Shown piece after piece: positions 43,970-55,969 of a stretch of 64,000 bases of DNA. Every line of letters starts with the position of its first letter. Position 1 is the first letter of the stretch. The stretch is taken from the NCBI GenBank assembly GCA_022494885.1, contig JAGVSM010003818.1:124001-188000 (forward strand). The letters are read 5' to 3'. The notes under the pieces are model-generated. The model was not told the origin of the DNA. It did no database searches and worked only from the letters and a program-made list of their open reading frames with translations. A program made the position numbers and the translations under genes. This DNA comes from Micrasema longulum (Eukaryota > Arthropoda > Insecta > Trichoptera > Brachycentridae).

Positions 43970-45285
43970 CATCTCAAAGTTGCATTTTATTTTTAATCAC
44001 GCTTTAGTGTATAGTAAAGCGATATTTATTGAAAAAAAAAAAACATTATTCCAGCTTACAATACTATAACACAAAACATAAATATGATAGTAAAATAGTA
44101 CATATTTGTAGGTACTGTAGAACCAATACATTGACATTGGGAAAATTGTTACAACAATAACAAATTCTAAGCTAGAACTTTTTAGTAAACTTCACTGGAT
44201 AAATAATAATGATATCCTCGTACCTGTTCTCAAGTATTCAGTGGAACAAAAACTTAAATTTTCATCTCAGTGATGAGATGAAAAATCAGCCATATTACTC
44301 CATCCTTACTTTGTCTCATAAACTATCAAATAGTGTGATAAACGTCGACGCTTAGATGTTTTTAGACAATAAGATTTAAACAAATAAAATATGATTTGAA
44401 CTCGTGTTTTGATAAACAATTCAATTCATTTAATAGCAAATTCTTTCGCGATTCAACTTATTATTAAACACATCGTTTTTTGATGAATTAAAAACAAAGA
44501 GAGAGAGGAAGGTAAAGAGAAAAAAAATATTTTCCTTTGATACCTCGATGTTATTTTTGTATTTTTAATGATACGTTTAAATTTTTGGAATAAAAATAAT
44601 AAAAAGATGCACGAAACGCAATTTAGAAGATTAAAAAAAAATTAATTTGGTACTTATCCACGAATTTAAATGTATTTTACATCGACAAAGTACGACTGAA
44701 TATATTTAAAAAAAAAAAATTCATTGAAAGGGGTGAGAAAATTATAATATTTTATGTAGCAAAAGCTCTCTCATATGGAGAGTAACGAAGTGCCTGCTGA
44801 CATCAACAAAAAGTGGGTCAAGGGTTTCCGACGACTGCATAGATAGTGGATGTGGATGGATGCCTTAGTTTCACTTTTATAATAAATTATTCATATATTC
44901 TTGAACTAAAGGCCTAACTAAGACACGTACGTCAGATAATTGTTTTTAATCTATGCAAAAATTCACTTACAAAACAAAACAATTAATTATATACAGATGA
45001 AAACGTTCTATGTCTCGGTTCATAATGCAAGTAAACATAATTATCAATATGAATTTGCGCTGGCAACTAAAATATAACAAACTTTATGAATACAAGCATT
45101 TTTTTTTAAAAATATGTGAGACAGTTTGCTTCACCATTTTAACGAATTACAAAGTTAACAATATGTTAGTTACATTATGTAAAAAAAACAGATTACTATT
45201 TAAATAAAAAAGTGTGTTTTCATTAGATATTAAAAAATATATGTAGTTTTATGCCAAGTTATTTTATTAATACTGATATGTTATA
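43970..45285. other. About 1.3 kb without a recognised gene
   Basis: AT-rich. I see only poly-A/T runs and short frames; a small patch at 44755-44870 (gcaaaagctctctcatatgg) is not recognised. Confidence 0.4.
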
Positions 45286-45290
45286 TAATT

Positions 45291-45660
45291 TTAACAAATT
45301 ACAACAGGGATGGAGAATACCTTAAATAAGGGAATATGGAAGTCAAGGCATTTACAGAGCTTATGACCTGTCTTTGGCTAGTTTAAGTGGCCACTTTACA
45401 CACTGTGTAACATTCACCATTTTGCCTATGTTTGAACATCCATATTTCTTCAATTCTTCCATTTGTTGATTTTAGTGAAGTTAAGGAGCTGAAACCTTTA
45501 TTGTTGTGAAGAGATTCATCAGACTGAATTATTTCACATACTAGGCAACGCCTGAAAACGATTTTTCAATTTTTGTAATTTGTTAATCTTAATGACCCCC
45601 GAGGAGGTGAAATCCAGTCTTTTGTCTACGAACATTGGGATAAATTCAAATATTGTTATG
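45291..45660. repeat. Foldback repeat family E copy with 14-bp inverted ends
   Basis: The sequence ttaacaaattacaa at 45291-45304 recurs inverted at 45573-45586, bounding 296 bp whose interior is family E (ggaatatggaagtcaaggca, gtggccactttacacactgt, ggcaacgcctgaaaacg). The terminal module follows in inverted sense and ends caaatattgtta. Confidence 0.8.
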
Positions 45661-45849
45661 TAATTTTATTCTTAAATAACTTTAAAAAAAGGTAATTGTT
45701 AAAAGCTCCTGGAATTTTCAGCTTATTATCAATATTATTATTTATGACTGTAAAGTTAACCTACTTATTTATTTCGTCTGTTGAGAGGGTATGCGGCAGG
45801 TCAAAATTTAGACTAATGGGTATTTGATTATTTATTGTATTAACATATC

Positions 45850-46550
45850 GTACGTCCGAAGATGGCAGATAAAACTGGGAGCTTTTTTGGGTTTTTGGAT
45901 AGTCCTCCCCCATAAGAAATAATTGATAAAAAAATCAAAACACTAGAGACACGCCAATGGTATATCTATAGGGTGTACAATTTTTTTTCTACAGTGCCAT
46001 AATCCAAGGAGAAAATACAGGACTACCTTTGTATGAAGAAAAGTAAGACAGCATTTGTCTTAATGTTAATGGTTAAAATAATCCTTACGTAGTTTGGTGT
46101 TATTATTATTTATTTATTCATTCAGAATACAAACCGATATCTGGTTAAATGATTATAAATACAAAATATAAAAATGTTATTAATATATTGTATTAACCTG
46201 TCACGCTCAGAACGATAAATACACATTTCTGAATCCTAATTTACTCCATTGTTCATTTCAATAGGATCTAAAACGATGTTGAATTTATTACCAAAATACA
46301 ATATGTAATAAGGGTCATTAAAATTGACTATTTATACAGAAATATTATTTAACTTCAGCGCAAAATTTTAATGCATATTTTTTTTGGACTTGAAATCAAT
46401 TAATCATCGTCAAACCCCGCACCAATGCTGCATAGGGCACGGTTTCACCGTCCCTAGACTGGCACCTAAAGCGTAGACTGATCACACGAACAGGAAAAAC
46501 TGCATGTACTATTCCAATGCAGTTCCTCATGCACCATTAGTTACGGATAC
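45850..46550 (+). repeat. Left arm of 2.5-kb inverted repeat
   Basis: It runs from gtacgtccgaagatggcaga to a SINE-B-like body. The reverse complement of 47515-48400 follows the same order: ttgataaaaaaatcaaaaca, ctagagacacgccaatgg, tgtatgaagaaaagt, cagaacgataaatacaca, cgcaaaattt, and cgtccctagactggcacct. Several insertions or deletions of tens of bases separate the arms; my rough impression is 80-90 percent identity in aligned parts. Confidence 0.88.
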
Positions 46551-46969
46551 GTTTTCATTACTCAGCTTTTGTGAGCAAAACATATAAATACTGGGTAAGA
46601 TTCTATCGAATAATTTCAGTTACTAGAAAAACATGAACAATTTCAAACAAATATAATATGTAGGTAATCTTTAATTTGAAATTATCCATTACATACGCAG
46701 TAACCTTTATCCTGGAAAAAAGAATTTAGGAACTAAAATAATTGTAGAGTTGGGTAGGTTAAAATCATTAGAATAAAGACATGGACAGAGTTTATTGCGT
46801 TCAAGGATCGATCCTTTTGTTTTTTTGTTTTTGTGTTTTTTAAGGTTTCAGTTCACAAAACGGGGCTTAAAAAGCTATTTATTTCTTAAACCATGGCACA
46901 TTCAAGCGTCTTTTTGTTAAAAACGTTTTTTTTTTATATTTGTGCATCCGACGCGGAACTCAAAACATA

Positions 46970-47405
46970 ATTGAGGGCATTGGAAGCAAAGATAGCAACC
47001 TCCAAAAAAATTTTTTTTTTTGTTTTGATGTCATTCTGTAGTTTATACACTTTATTTTTACAAAAATCATGAGCTGAGTTGCAAATGTAGTCCAAAACCT
47101 TACTTCTGATGGTTTGAAAATACTGTTGAGCAAACATAGCAATATCCATCAGTCATTTTGTTCGACCAATGACGGGCTTGAGATAAAAATCGTCAAAATG
47201 GCCGTGCCATACAAATATTAAAAAAGTTTTTTTAATTCGTGTTTCTATTAAAGCTTATTTATTAGTATCTTAAAGTTAAAATTCAGTGAAAATAACATTT
47301 CGAACATAAAGACTCTCTTTGGTATTAGTAAAGAAGTTTTTGTTATTTTTCTCGAAAACATCAAAACGTGAGTTTGCTATCTTCGCTTCCAATGCCCTCA
47401 ATTGT
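46970..47405. repeat. Inner hairpin within the 2.5-kb inverted repeat
   Basis: The sequence attgagggcattggaagcaa near 46970-46995 is the reverse complement of ttcgcttccaatgccctcaa near 47382-47402, with one mismatch. The spacer of the large palindrome therefore has its own inverted arms of about 35 bp. The open frames at 46934-47149 lie inside and are not supported as genes. Confidence 0.75.
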
Positions 47406-47514
47406 GCCTATGTACATCATGTTTTTTTCATCAGAATTTATGGTGCTCATTAAAAATACATCTCAAATAGAAATATTAATTTCTGTACGTTGACGGATTT
47501 CTCATTATTTATCA

Positions 47515-48400
47515 TCATAATTCCCCTTTTTCGCATCCAGTAGTGCATAGGGAACTGCATTGAAATAGTACATGCAGTGTGTCTCGATCGTGTGATTAGT
47601 TTATGCTTCAGGTGCCAGTCTAGGGACGGTGAAATAGTGCCCTATGCGCATGGGTGCGGAAAGGGGTTCGACAATGATTGATTGATTTCAAGTCCAAAAA
47701 AAAATATGCTTTCAAATTTTGCGCTGAAGTTCAATAAGCTCAATAGTTAATTTTAATGACCTTTATTACATATTGTATTTTCGTAATTAATTCAACATGA
47801 TTAATTTACCATCGTTTTGGATTCTATTGAAGTGAACAATGGAGTATATTAGGATTCAGAAATGTGTATTTATCGTTCTGATCGTGACAGGTAATTACAA
47901 TTATAATATTTTTTATACTTTCTATTTATAATCATTTAACATGTACACCTGTTTGTACTATTAATAAATAAATAAATTATTTTATTCATTTATATATTTA
48001 TTTTAAAGAAACAAACCGTCAACAATGATATGATAACATAAAAAAAATACGGTTTAAAGACAGACCAGCGAAGTTTCTAAATAAGAATCATACATATTAT
48101 TAAATTATGTTTCAACAAATATGTTATTGTTAAATAATAATAATAACACCAAAATACGTAAAGTTTATTTTGACGTCATAATTAAACATTAACATTAAGA
48201 GGAAATGCGGTCTAACTTTTCTTCATACAAACGTAGTCTTGTATTTTCTCCTTGGGTTATAGCACTATGGAAAATATTTTTTTACACCCTATAGATAAAC
48301 CATTGGCGTGTCTCTAGTGTTTTGGTTTTTGATCAATTTTTTTTATGGGGGCTAGGACTACCCTAAAACCCTAAATTTATCTGTTATCTTCAGATGTACA
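47515..48400 (-). repeat. Right arm of 2.5-kb inverted repeat
   Basis: Inverted partner of 45850-46550. It is longer because of internal length differences (for example taataataataacaccaaaa and the gtttaaagacagaccagcg stretch without a clear partner). It includes a SINE-B-like segment at 47515-47660 (tagtgcatagggaactgcat, cttcaggtgccagtctaggg). Confidence 0.88.
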
Positions 48401-48419
48401 GTTTGTAAATAAAATAAAT

Positions 48420-49860
48420 AATTTTGGAAACTGTAAAAGATTCGGAGACTAAAAATTTCATTATAATACTATTTCTAAAAAAAAAGCCGTACCGATTCTA
48501 CGAAACTTTGATTTTATCGATTTTAGTTAGACTCAATCAGTCCGACACGCAGTTGTTTTTTTCGCTCAACAACGGAGATGCATCGGCGAGAGAATGACAG
48601 AAAAACTATGTCCAAAAACCTATTCATAAAATTTCTCTGCCATTGCATTTTCTCTTTTAAATACTGCGAAATTCACGAGTTAGCAGCGAACGCCAAACCT
48701 TGTAATTAAAAGAAATACGTTAAAATTAATCGCCTATCCCTTTCATTCTAGATGTTCATTAAAAATATATCCGAAATTAAGAATTAATTACTCACGTACC
48801 TTACAAAACTTAAGAAAGGCGAGTTTATTTTTGATATACTGATACCCTTTGATACGTCTCTGTTTTTTCTGCTTATGTTGGTGGTCGGCATTACACATTA
48901 TACCTAGTTGGTTGACAACTGGCTGCTGGCTGGTTTCTTTGTTTTGGAGCGAATTTACGTCGTCCTTCTTATTAGAGATTGCCACATGATAATATTGAAG
49001 GCAGAATTCGAATATATCTAACTTTTTTTTTTTAAAATTATTTAATAAACATTTACGTATTGTAACATTTTCTGGTTTTTTTAACAGTTTGAGAGCAGTT
49101 TTTAAAAATGAACGTCCAATGATTTTTTGATATTCGGAGAAGTTAATTAAGGTCTGAAAGGGTCAAACTAGTTTAAAAATATGTAATTGCTTGACTTCTC
49201 CGTCTTATTTGTTTTACCCGTTATTATTTATTTGTCAAATACGTTATTTTTTCTAAATGAAATATGATGAAAGTTGAGTATTTTTTTGTTTTAATTACCG
49301 TTAAAAACAATATAAAAAGGTAGACGATATTAGCAGCTATTCCAAAATACAGGGACCGCGATTCTCGTTGGGGTAGTCGATAAATTGTGGTAGGCATTTA
49401 TATGTAGGTAGGGTAGTAAAGAAATATCCAAGGGGTGGGTATCCGCACTCAAACCGCCCTCCTCTGATGCGTCACAGCTTCCCCTCTCAGGATCAACAGG
49501 ACGAGACGGCTGGGAGAGGGGGGAGGGATAGGAGAAGGGATGTGTCAAGGAGAGAGAGGACGATATTAGAGCGAGTGGGGAACTTCGAAACAATCAATGC
49601 ATTAATATTTATATGTACCGGCACGATAAAATAATATAGGGCGGATTGATTTTCTTCGTATTACAATTATTTTATTTATTCAATGGTAAGTAAATGCACT
49701 AATTAGTAAACTATGAGGCCGACTAATCTCCACTCGATTTCATTTTGCGAAATTTTTGCCTGTGAGTAATAATAAAACTAATAAAGAAAATAGTAATGTA
49801 TCTACCCATTCTGATTTTATCGTGCCGTGTGGATTGGGACGATGCATGTGAAATAGACCT
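48420..49860. other. No gene recognised
   Basis: A GC-richer stretch at 49340-49590 (accgcgattctcgttggggt, gatgcgtcacagcttcccct, purine-rich gagaggggggagggatagga) follows a TATAAAA-like word at 49313. It could be part of a transposon or promoter; no coding match was found. Confidence 0.35.
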
Positions 49861-49869
49861 ATTCATTTT

Positions 49870-50087
49870 TTTTAAATAAAAAGGAATAACCCGCTAAGCC
49901 TCTGTTTTGAGGCTTGTCAGCAGGTGAGAAAGAGGGGATATGGAAGAAGGTAAGGAAAAATACACTACAACACCCACACCAATTAAGAAAAAATCTTTCT
50001 TGGATTTTTTCTTGCAACTGGCGGGAATCGAACCCGCAACGCCAGTTTTACAGTTGGCCGTCTATCTAACCAACTGCGCCACGGCGC
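49870..50087 (-). repeat. tRNA-derived SINE, family D
   Basis: The minus strand starts gcgccgtggcgcagttggtt (a clear A box) and has a perfect B box gcgggttcgattcccgc. The acceptor ends do not pair and the anticodon stem is broken, so it is not a tRNA gene. A unique body follows, with ttttttcttaattggtgtgg and aggcttagcgggttattcct. Confidence 0.8.
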
Positions 50088-50363
50088 TTGTCAATTTGAT
50101 CCGATCCATTGATCCGAAACATATTTTTAGCGACATTCAATTTATAGCACAGCAAAACCTACGCGTGTTAAATTTGATTTATTTATTAATTAACTACTCG
50201 TATTTCAAAATGATCTTTGACATTTTCATTATCACAGTAATCGTTCCGTGTCTGGGCTCGGAAGAAGAATACAAATCTGTGTGTGAAATCGAACTAAAAT
50301 CCAAAACGAGTGTTTCGACTCTGGTTACTCTGAGGTAAAAATCCTGAAAATGGAAATAAATAG

Positions 50364-50445
50364 ACCACCTCGTAGTGCAGTGATTGGTGCGTTCACCCAC
50401 TGTGCATGAAATCCCGGGTCGGATTCCTGGCAAAGGCCATATTAA
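50364..50445 (+). repeat. tRNA-derived SINE head (family B type)
   Basis: The plus strand reads accacctcgtagtgcagtga and a B-box-like gggtcggattcctgg. It is the inverse of 32697-32782. Confidence 0.65.
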
Positions 50446-50449
50446 ATAT

Positions 50450-51305
50450 TGTTTTGTAAGGTGGTTTTATTTATTATACGGTTTGTATACGAGTAAATCA
50501 CTGATTTTATCTAATACAATTGTTAAAATAAATTCGTTTGTAAGTCATTGGCAATGGCCCGCCTCGCCAGCCTCACCCATATTTTGACCAAAAATATCAC
50601 CGTTTCCTCTATATATTTAATTATTTTATTCATACAAATACATATATACATATTTATAACTTACTTAAATTCTTACTAAAGTAATTACAAAGACATTTGT
50701 TACTACTCAATCTAGGTCATTAGTTGACATTAGCGAATACATTACTAAGCAATTTAAATAAACTGTTATATTGAGTTAAAAATTATATTAATTGTAATTG
50801 CTGTTTAATTTTATTTTAAATCAAATGACATTTTAACGAGTTTGCGTGCACGTACTTATTACTAAGCTATTTTTAAATTAAAAGATTAACAAGAAACACA
50901 AGTTTGTACCATAGAAAATTGGATACGTTGGGTAACGTTTTCGCAATGCGATATTTTTGTATCATTATGACAGTTTCGGTGCACAAAAAACATTTAAAAC
51001 TATCATACAAATAAAACATGGTAATAATAAAACGACTTTTGTGAGAACACACAAAAAATTAATTGCTCAAATATCTTCATTATATGTGAACTTGCGTAAT
51101 TTCACATCGGTATTAATATTACTTTTATAAAAAGAGCTGCACATTAAGGTATAATATGTTTTTTTCAGTGTCAAGTTAAATTATTTTATCATTGAACTAA
51201 AATAGTTCTCAGCACTCATCTCGTACCGGTTTTTGCATTAAATCTGCGACATAACTATAAATAAAATATTCAAATAACAGATAGAAGAAAAGTATGAATT
51301 TTAAA
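50450..51305. other. No gene recognised
   Basis: AT-rich, no motif found. Confidence 0.4.
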
Positions 51306-51309
51306 AGAT

Positions 51310-51690
51310 GAACTGAATGCTGAATATCACACAGTGTGTAAGGTTAACAATTGAACCAGCCAATGACGGATCATAATAATATGTCCAGTAAATACCCGGA
51401 CATACGAATTCGTTGGTAAAAAGGTTTTATATCTCCGTCGAAAATACTCATATAATTTGTCTATTTCATTTTGTTGTTTCGAAATTAGTCTAATCCTCAA
51501 TTACATTTGCCTCGTCACAGTAAATTAAGAAGACCATTGGTAAGTAATAGCATAAAACTCCCGGGTTTGAGTAAAATCACTTTTCATTGCAACAGAGAGG
51601 GAAAACATATTTGAGAGGGATTGTGGAAATATTGGCATTTACCGACTTTATGGTTTATTAGTTGGTTTAAGTGGCAAGGTCAGTTACAAA
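51310..51690. repeat. Foldback repeat family E, scattered pieces
   Basis: A first piece at 51310-51400 (cacacagtgtgtaaggtt, aaccagccaatgacggatca) and a second, inverted piece at 51590-51680 (caacagagagggaaaacata, ttggtttaagtggcaagg) flank unrelated sequence. Confidence 0.65.
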
Positions 51691-51699
51691 AAAAAACAT

Positions 51700-52560
51700 G
51701 GTTCCCTTGACCGTATGAATTTTAGATAAAATAATAATACTCAATATTTTTTAAGAAGTCGTAATAAAATAGTAAACGCTTACATACAACAAAAAAGTCA
51801 GTAATTTTTTTTTGTAGACTCCGAAATATTACTTCTGTCGAGTTAGGAGATTTTTGTATATAACGATTCATATAACGATGCATACGTATTACACAAACTG
51901 ATATTAAAATATATAAAATAACACGAAAATTTTACGTAAAGAAACTAAATAACTGTTTCCGGTGAACTTTTGGTGACCGCTAGTGGTAAAGAGATTCAGG
52001 TTAAACGGTTATTAGATAAACAAAACTAATTTTTGCATAACGCCGTCCAGCTGCTGTTATTAAGAAATAATGTACTATTTTATTTAAGTAATCAGAAATC
52101 ATTAAGCGTAATGCTTGTAGTAAATTGTGGGACCATAGCACTGATTGAATTAGAAATCTCACACTATTTTACGTGGATTTTGATTGTGCAAATGAAATTA
52201 ATTTATTATTTAGCTACATTAATTAGAAGTCACGCCACAGGGCGGCGGTTGACATGTCAAGCGACTAAAACTTAAAATTTATTTGTGTTTTAGAAGGAGA
52301 CTTGGCAAAAATTTATTTTCAAATACTAGACTGTTGTCGAATGACGTCTTCAAAATGGCATAAGAACAATTGAAGATAATTAATTCTATCAGTAAAAATA
52401 AAATACAATAATACGTTTTTGAGAAGTACTTCAAATAAATAATATGACTTTAATTGATTCAGAGAAAGTTTATTATGCATGCGAAAATAAAGTTTAAAAT
52501 TATTTTTTCGATCAATTTGTTATCCATATGATAATTTCAAATATGTTTTTGTACATAATT
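51700..52560. other. No gene recognised
   Basis: AT-rich, no supportable feature. The frame at 52033-52275 has no family match. Confidence 0.4.
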
Positions 52561-52574
52561 GTTATAATATACCA

Positions 52575-52915
52575 TTTCCTTCCTCCTGGCTGTATATCCC
52601 ATTTGCTTGGGGTCAGCTCTCCTAGTCTTCAGTCTACACGTGGGACTAGGAGATTTGTTGTTTGGTTTCTGTTTCACGGCCGGTTGCCACCTGACGCCAA
52701 GACAGTAACCCATCTTGCTGACTGCCACCGTTGACTGTTGGTCCTCCGCTGCTATCCTCAACACAACGTCTTGCCCGACGCCGTTGTCTCCCAACAGCCC
52801 ATCGCCCGAAGTATGTCCGGGTGGCCTGAGAGAAGATTTGTGTCTCTTCCGCCTGTTCTGCCGTACTGATGCACTTCATCTCCGCCATCACAGCCGCTGA
52901 GGCCTTCAATTCTTA
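52575..52915. repeat. GC-richer block, probable transposon fragment
   Basis: Compositionally distinct (cttggggtcagctctcctag, cacggccggttgccacctga, ctgactgccaccgttgactg). It reads open on the minus strand without a recognised domain. From general memory of lepidopteran repeats it looks like a retroelement piece, but I cannot assign a class. Confidence 0.35.
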
Positions 52916-52919
52916 TAAT

Positions 52920-54210
52920 ACATCTACTATAAATAAATGGCCTTATGATATACTTATCACTTAATGAGTTTTTCCCAAAACTCTTTGGGTATGTTATGTA
53001 AAATTATATTCCATCCATTTCGCAAATAAATCAATCAATCTCACTAATTGTAGCAAGTACAATGTACTATGACTTCGTGACTTACGTGTCTTTTATCATT
53101 GATCGAATCGGCATTCATTTTGTAATGCAGATAAATTATTATAAAATAAAAACTTTGTTATTAGTGTTACACGATTATTCTATAAAAAAAAAAAAAAGTA
53201 TAGTTTCAGGAAAGCACTCCTTCCATCGACTGTTTAAAATTCAGAATATTTTTCGCAGTTTAATGGAATCTTTTATAAAAACAAAATAGTAAATCAGTGG
53301 TGGAGCTTAATGTTGAATAAGTGGTTGATTTTTGCAATAATGTAAAAATTAATGTAATTATTTATTTAAGTACCTACCCATATTATTTTAAAAGCTGTAT
53401 TAGTCGAAGCAATATTGCACCTTTATACGTGTTTTTGAAATGGGTCGTAATTAGGGGCACTGCCTCTCCAGGTTTGACTTGGACTCTACGAGATTGAATG
53501 GTGCATATCTGGGCTATGGCTTAGCATCGTATATCTCCGGGTCAGATTGGGTAGTGAGAGCGAGAGCCATCCCTGGGCTAACACTTATTGGCATACTTAA
53601 CTTGCTCTCTTAATTTGCCTTCATATTTCTTATTAGCGCACCTGTCGCCGGAGTTTCTCGATCTGAACTATAATGGCGTCAGTGTTATAATTTTGAGAAT
53701 TCTGTATCAAGTATTATTAAAATTTGATCGGAAAAGTTCTGTGGCTTACGTATATACTGTAAAACCACTCGGGTAAACGAGAAACGGCTTTATGACGAGA
53801 CCAATAAATTACGGCAAATATTTCCTCAGTTTGTACAATCCTATTTTTCAAAACATTCGGTTGATTTACGACGGGTTCAGTTATTGAAAGTCACAAATTT
53901 CGAAGAGCTACCGAAAGTAATTTGAAAATGTTTCTCTTTCCCCGTTAGTTAAGCTTTTCAGAAACGCGCTTTTTCTTTAATTTGATTTTTTTGTACGAAA
54001 CTGCTTCGACATGACAGTCGTCATATAAAGGCAAAGTTAATTGTAAAGATTAATCATTATAATATGATTTGACAATATTTTTTAAAGTTTAAGCAAAAAA
54101 GTTGCATACAAAAGCTCATGTAAGAAATACGAATTCAACGATCAAACTGGTCACAGTAGCACTGATTAATTTGTATTGTAGATTGTAATCTTCTTGAATT
54201 TAATTGTAGA
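52920..54210. other. No gene recognised
   Basis: AT-rich with one less AT-rich stretch at 53440-53600 (gacttggactctacgagatt, tatctccgggtcagattggg) that may be a LINE fragment; no motif is certain. Confidence 0.35.
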
Positions 54211-54214
54211 ATGT

Positions 54215-54515
54215 AGTTCTTCTCCCCGATGGAGGTTGGAAATCATCATTGCGATTCTTACTTTATTGGCAGCTGCCCTGAACAAGGACTGAGCGCTGCA
54301 ATGGAACCAGTCGCTCGAGTTCTTAAGCCAAGAGATGCGCCTTCTACCTGCACTGCGTCTTCCTTCAATCCTTCCCTGTGCCTTTTAAAATTTTATATTT
54401 TTCGCCTCTCATCACATGCCCAAAGTACTCAATTTTTTTTTTCTTTATGGTCTTTAGTACCTCTTTATCTTTTTCCATCTGTCGGAGAACATCATCGTTT
54501 CGGACTCTATCTGTA
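54215..54515 (-). mobile_element. Non-LTR retrotransposon C-terminal remnant
   Basis: The minus strand reads KKIEYFGHVMRGEKYKIL, then GRIEGRRSAGRRRISWLKN, and FRAAANKVRIAMMISNLHRG. This YFGHVMR ... GRRRISWLKNLR ... FRAA tail is frequent in lepidopteran LINEs. Small deletions and a shift near 54385 break it. Confidence 0.88.
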
Positions 54516-54519
54516 GATT

Positions 54520-55535
54520 GTAATACCTATTTAATTTAAGTTAAGCAAATAAATTATTCCGCTAAAAATTTATGTTTTGTTCAATAAGGATAGTTAATTT
54601 TCTGATATCTCCGGGCCCGCCTTTATCAAAAGGTGGTAGATTGCGGGTAGTTTCGTGAAATCGGGTTCGGGACCAAAAGTTCCGAGGTTTGAACGCTATT
54701 ATTTATTTTTATTTAAAAAAAATAAAGTTAGCGTTTATGATAAATACGGAAACTTCTCCAAACCGGTAGATATTAAGAAGGTGGTAAGTGGTTTTAAATA
54801 TACAACAAAATATTGACGAACATTAGCCGAAATGTTTAACCACAAATTAATGCATTACATACAAATAAAATATTATATTTTTTCACATTCGTAATAAAAA
54901 GTTTAGTTTTTAAAGTGAAACTGATTTTACAATTTAGTTTGCCTAAAATGTGGTCAGAAATTAAACTACATAGAAGTTACGGTAAAAAAGATGTTTAATC
55001 AACAGTTACCTATTTCGCGCAATGCCTCAGAACATTTATCTATTACACATAATTTGCTCTAATCGTGATAAAAGTTAGACTTATATAGCACGTTTTCTAA
55101 ATGAAAATCTATAATTGTTTAATAAAAAGTATTTGCGGAAATTAGGACAAAAAATCCATTCATTCTTTATAAAGCTCGTGCGACAAATTTAATAACAGCA
55201 TGATAGATAAGTAATATGTAGTTAAAGTATCAACCAAAGCATTATTAAATAAATGTCTGTAAATATAATGTAAGTAATATTATGCTAATATTTTAGCAAA
55301 CATACTAAGAAACTAGGAATAAAAATGTGATTAATGGGAATAAATTCAACAACTTTGGTTTGATAAAAACGTTTTACCAGTATGGCCCTAATTCATCATG
55401 TTTCTTTTCTATCTAAGGTTTAACATACAACCAAAACGGATCTTGTCGTTACAAATTACAAAAGAGCAGTAGTTACTTTTGTATGGAAAAGAATTACGAA
55501 ACATATTTTTAAAAATAATTTAATTCACTCTTCTT
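54520..55535. other. No gene recognised
   Basis: AT-rich; 54600-54690 has gggcccgcctttatcaaaag, maybe a repeat fragment. No gene evidence. Confidence 0.35.
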
Positions 55536-55544
55536 CTTTTTCTT

Positions 55545-55790
55545 TCTTATTCATCTTTCCACTGCTGGATAGGCCCCTTCTAATATTTTTCATGATTTTC
55601 TATCGTGTTCTTTTCTCGATCAATTTATTCCCGCGACTGGGATCACATCATCGACCCATCTTTTCTGGGGTCACTATGCCGTTTTTTTGCTTTTTTACGG
55701 TCTCCATTTCAGAACACTTGGTGTCCATCTCTCGTTTTCCTGTCTCGTAACATGACCCACCTATCCCCATTAAATTTACTCTTCTTATAA
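55545..55790 (-). mobile_element. LINE-derived C-terminal remnant
   Basis: The plus strand starts ccactgctggataggcccct and contains catcgacccatcttttctgg, the antisense of a LINE tail that normally reads RW.DD...VAG..W...A.DR..W..LEEA. Only traces of this (WVDDVIP-like, WSRK-like) remain after several shifts. Confidence 0.65.
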
Positions 55791-55884
55791 ATTTAAGAAA
55801 AATATAATTATTGGAATACTTATAGCATCTAATTATGAAGCCACGGCCGTCTTGTGCGATCACAATAAGATGTAAATAATCTCA

Positions 55885-55940
55885 TGAATTCATCATCATT
55901 CCTCATTCCGCACCCAGTGGTGCACAGGGCACTGTATTTC
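55885..55940 (-). repeat. SINE family B body fragment
   Basis: Contains catcatcattcctcattccg and cccagtggtgcacagggc, the 3' end of the family B body. Confidence 0.6.
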
Positions 55941-55969
55941 AACTAAATAAATTAACTAAGTCAATTTTT

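Noticed and set aside
46934..47149. Two minus frames in the spacer of the large palindrome
   Set aside because: Short, overlapping, without domain; part of the frame is in the inner inverted arm.
50018..50087. tRNA-like sequence with perfect A and B boxes on the minus strand
   Set aside because: The two acceptor ends do not pair and the anticodon stem has mismatches; a long non-tRNA body is attached. It is a SINE head.
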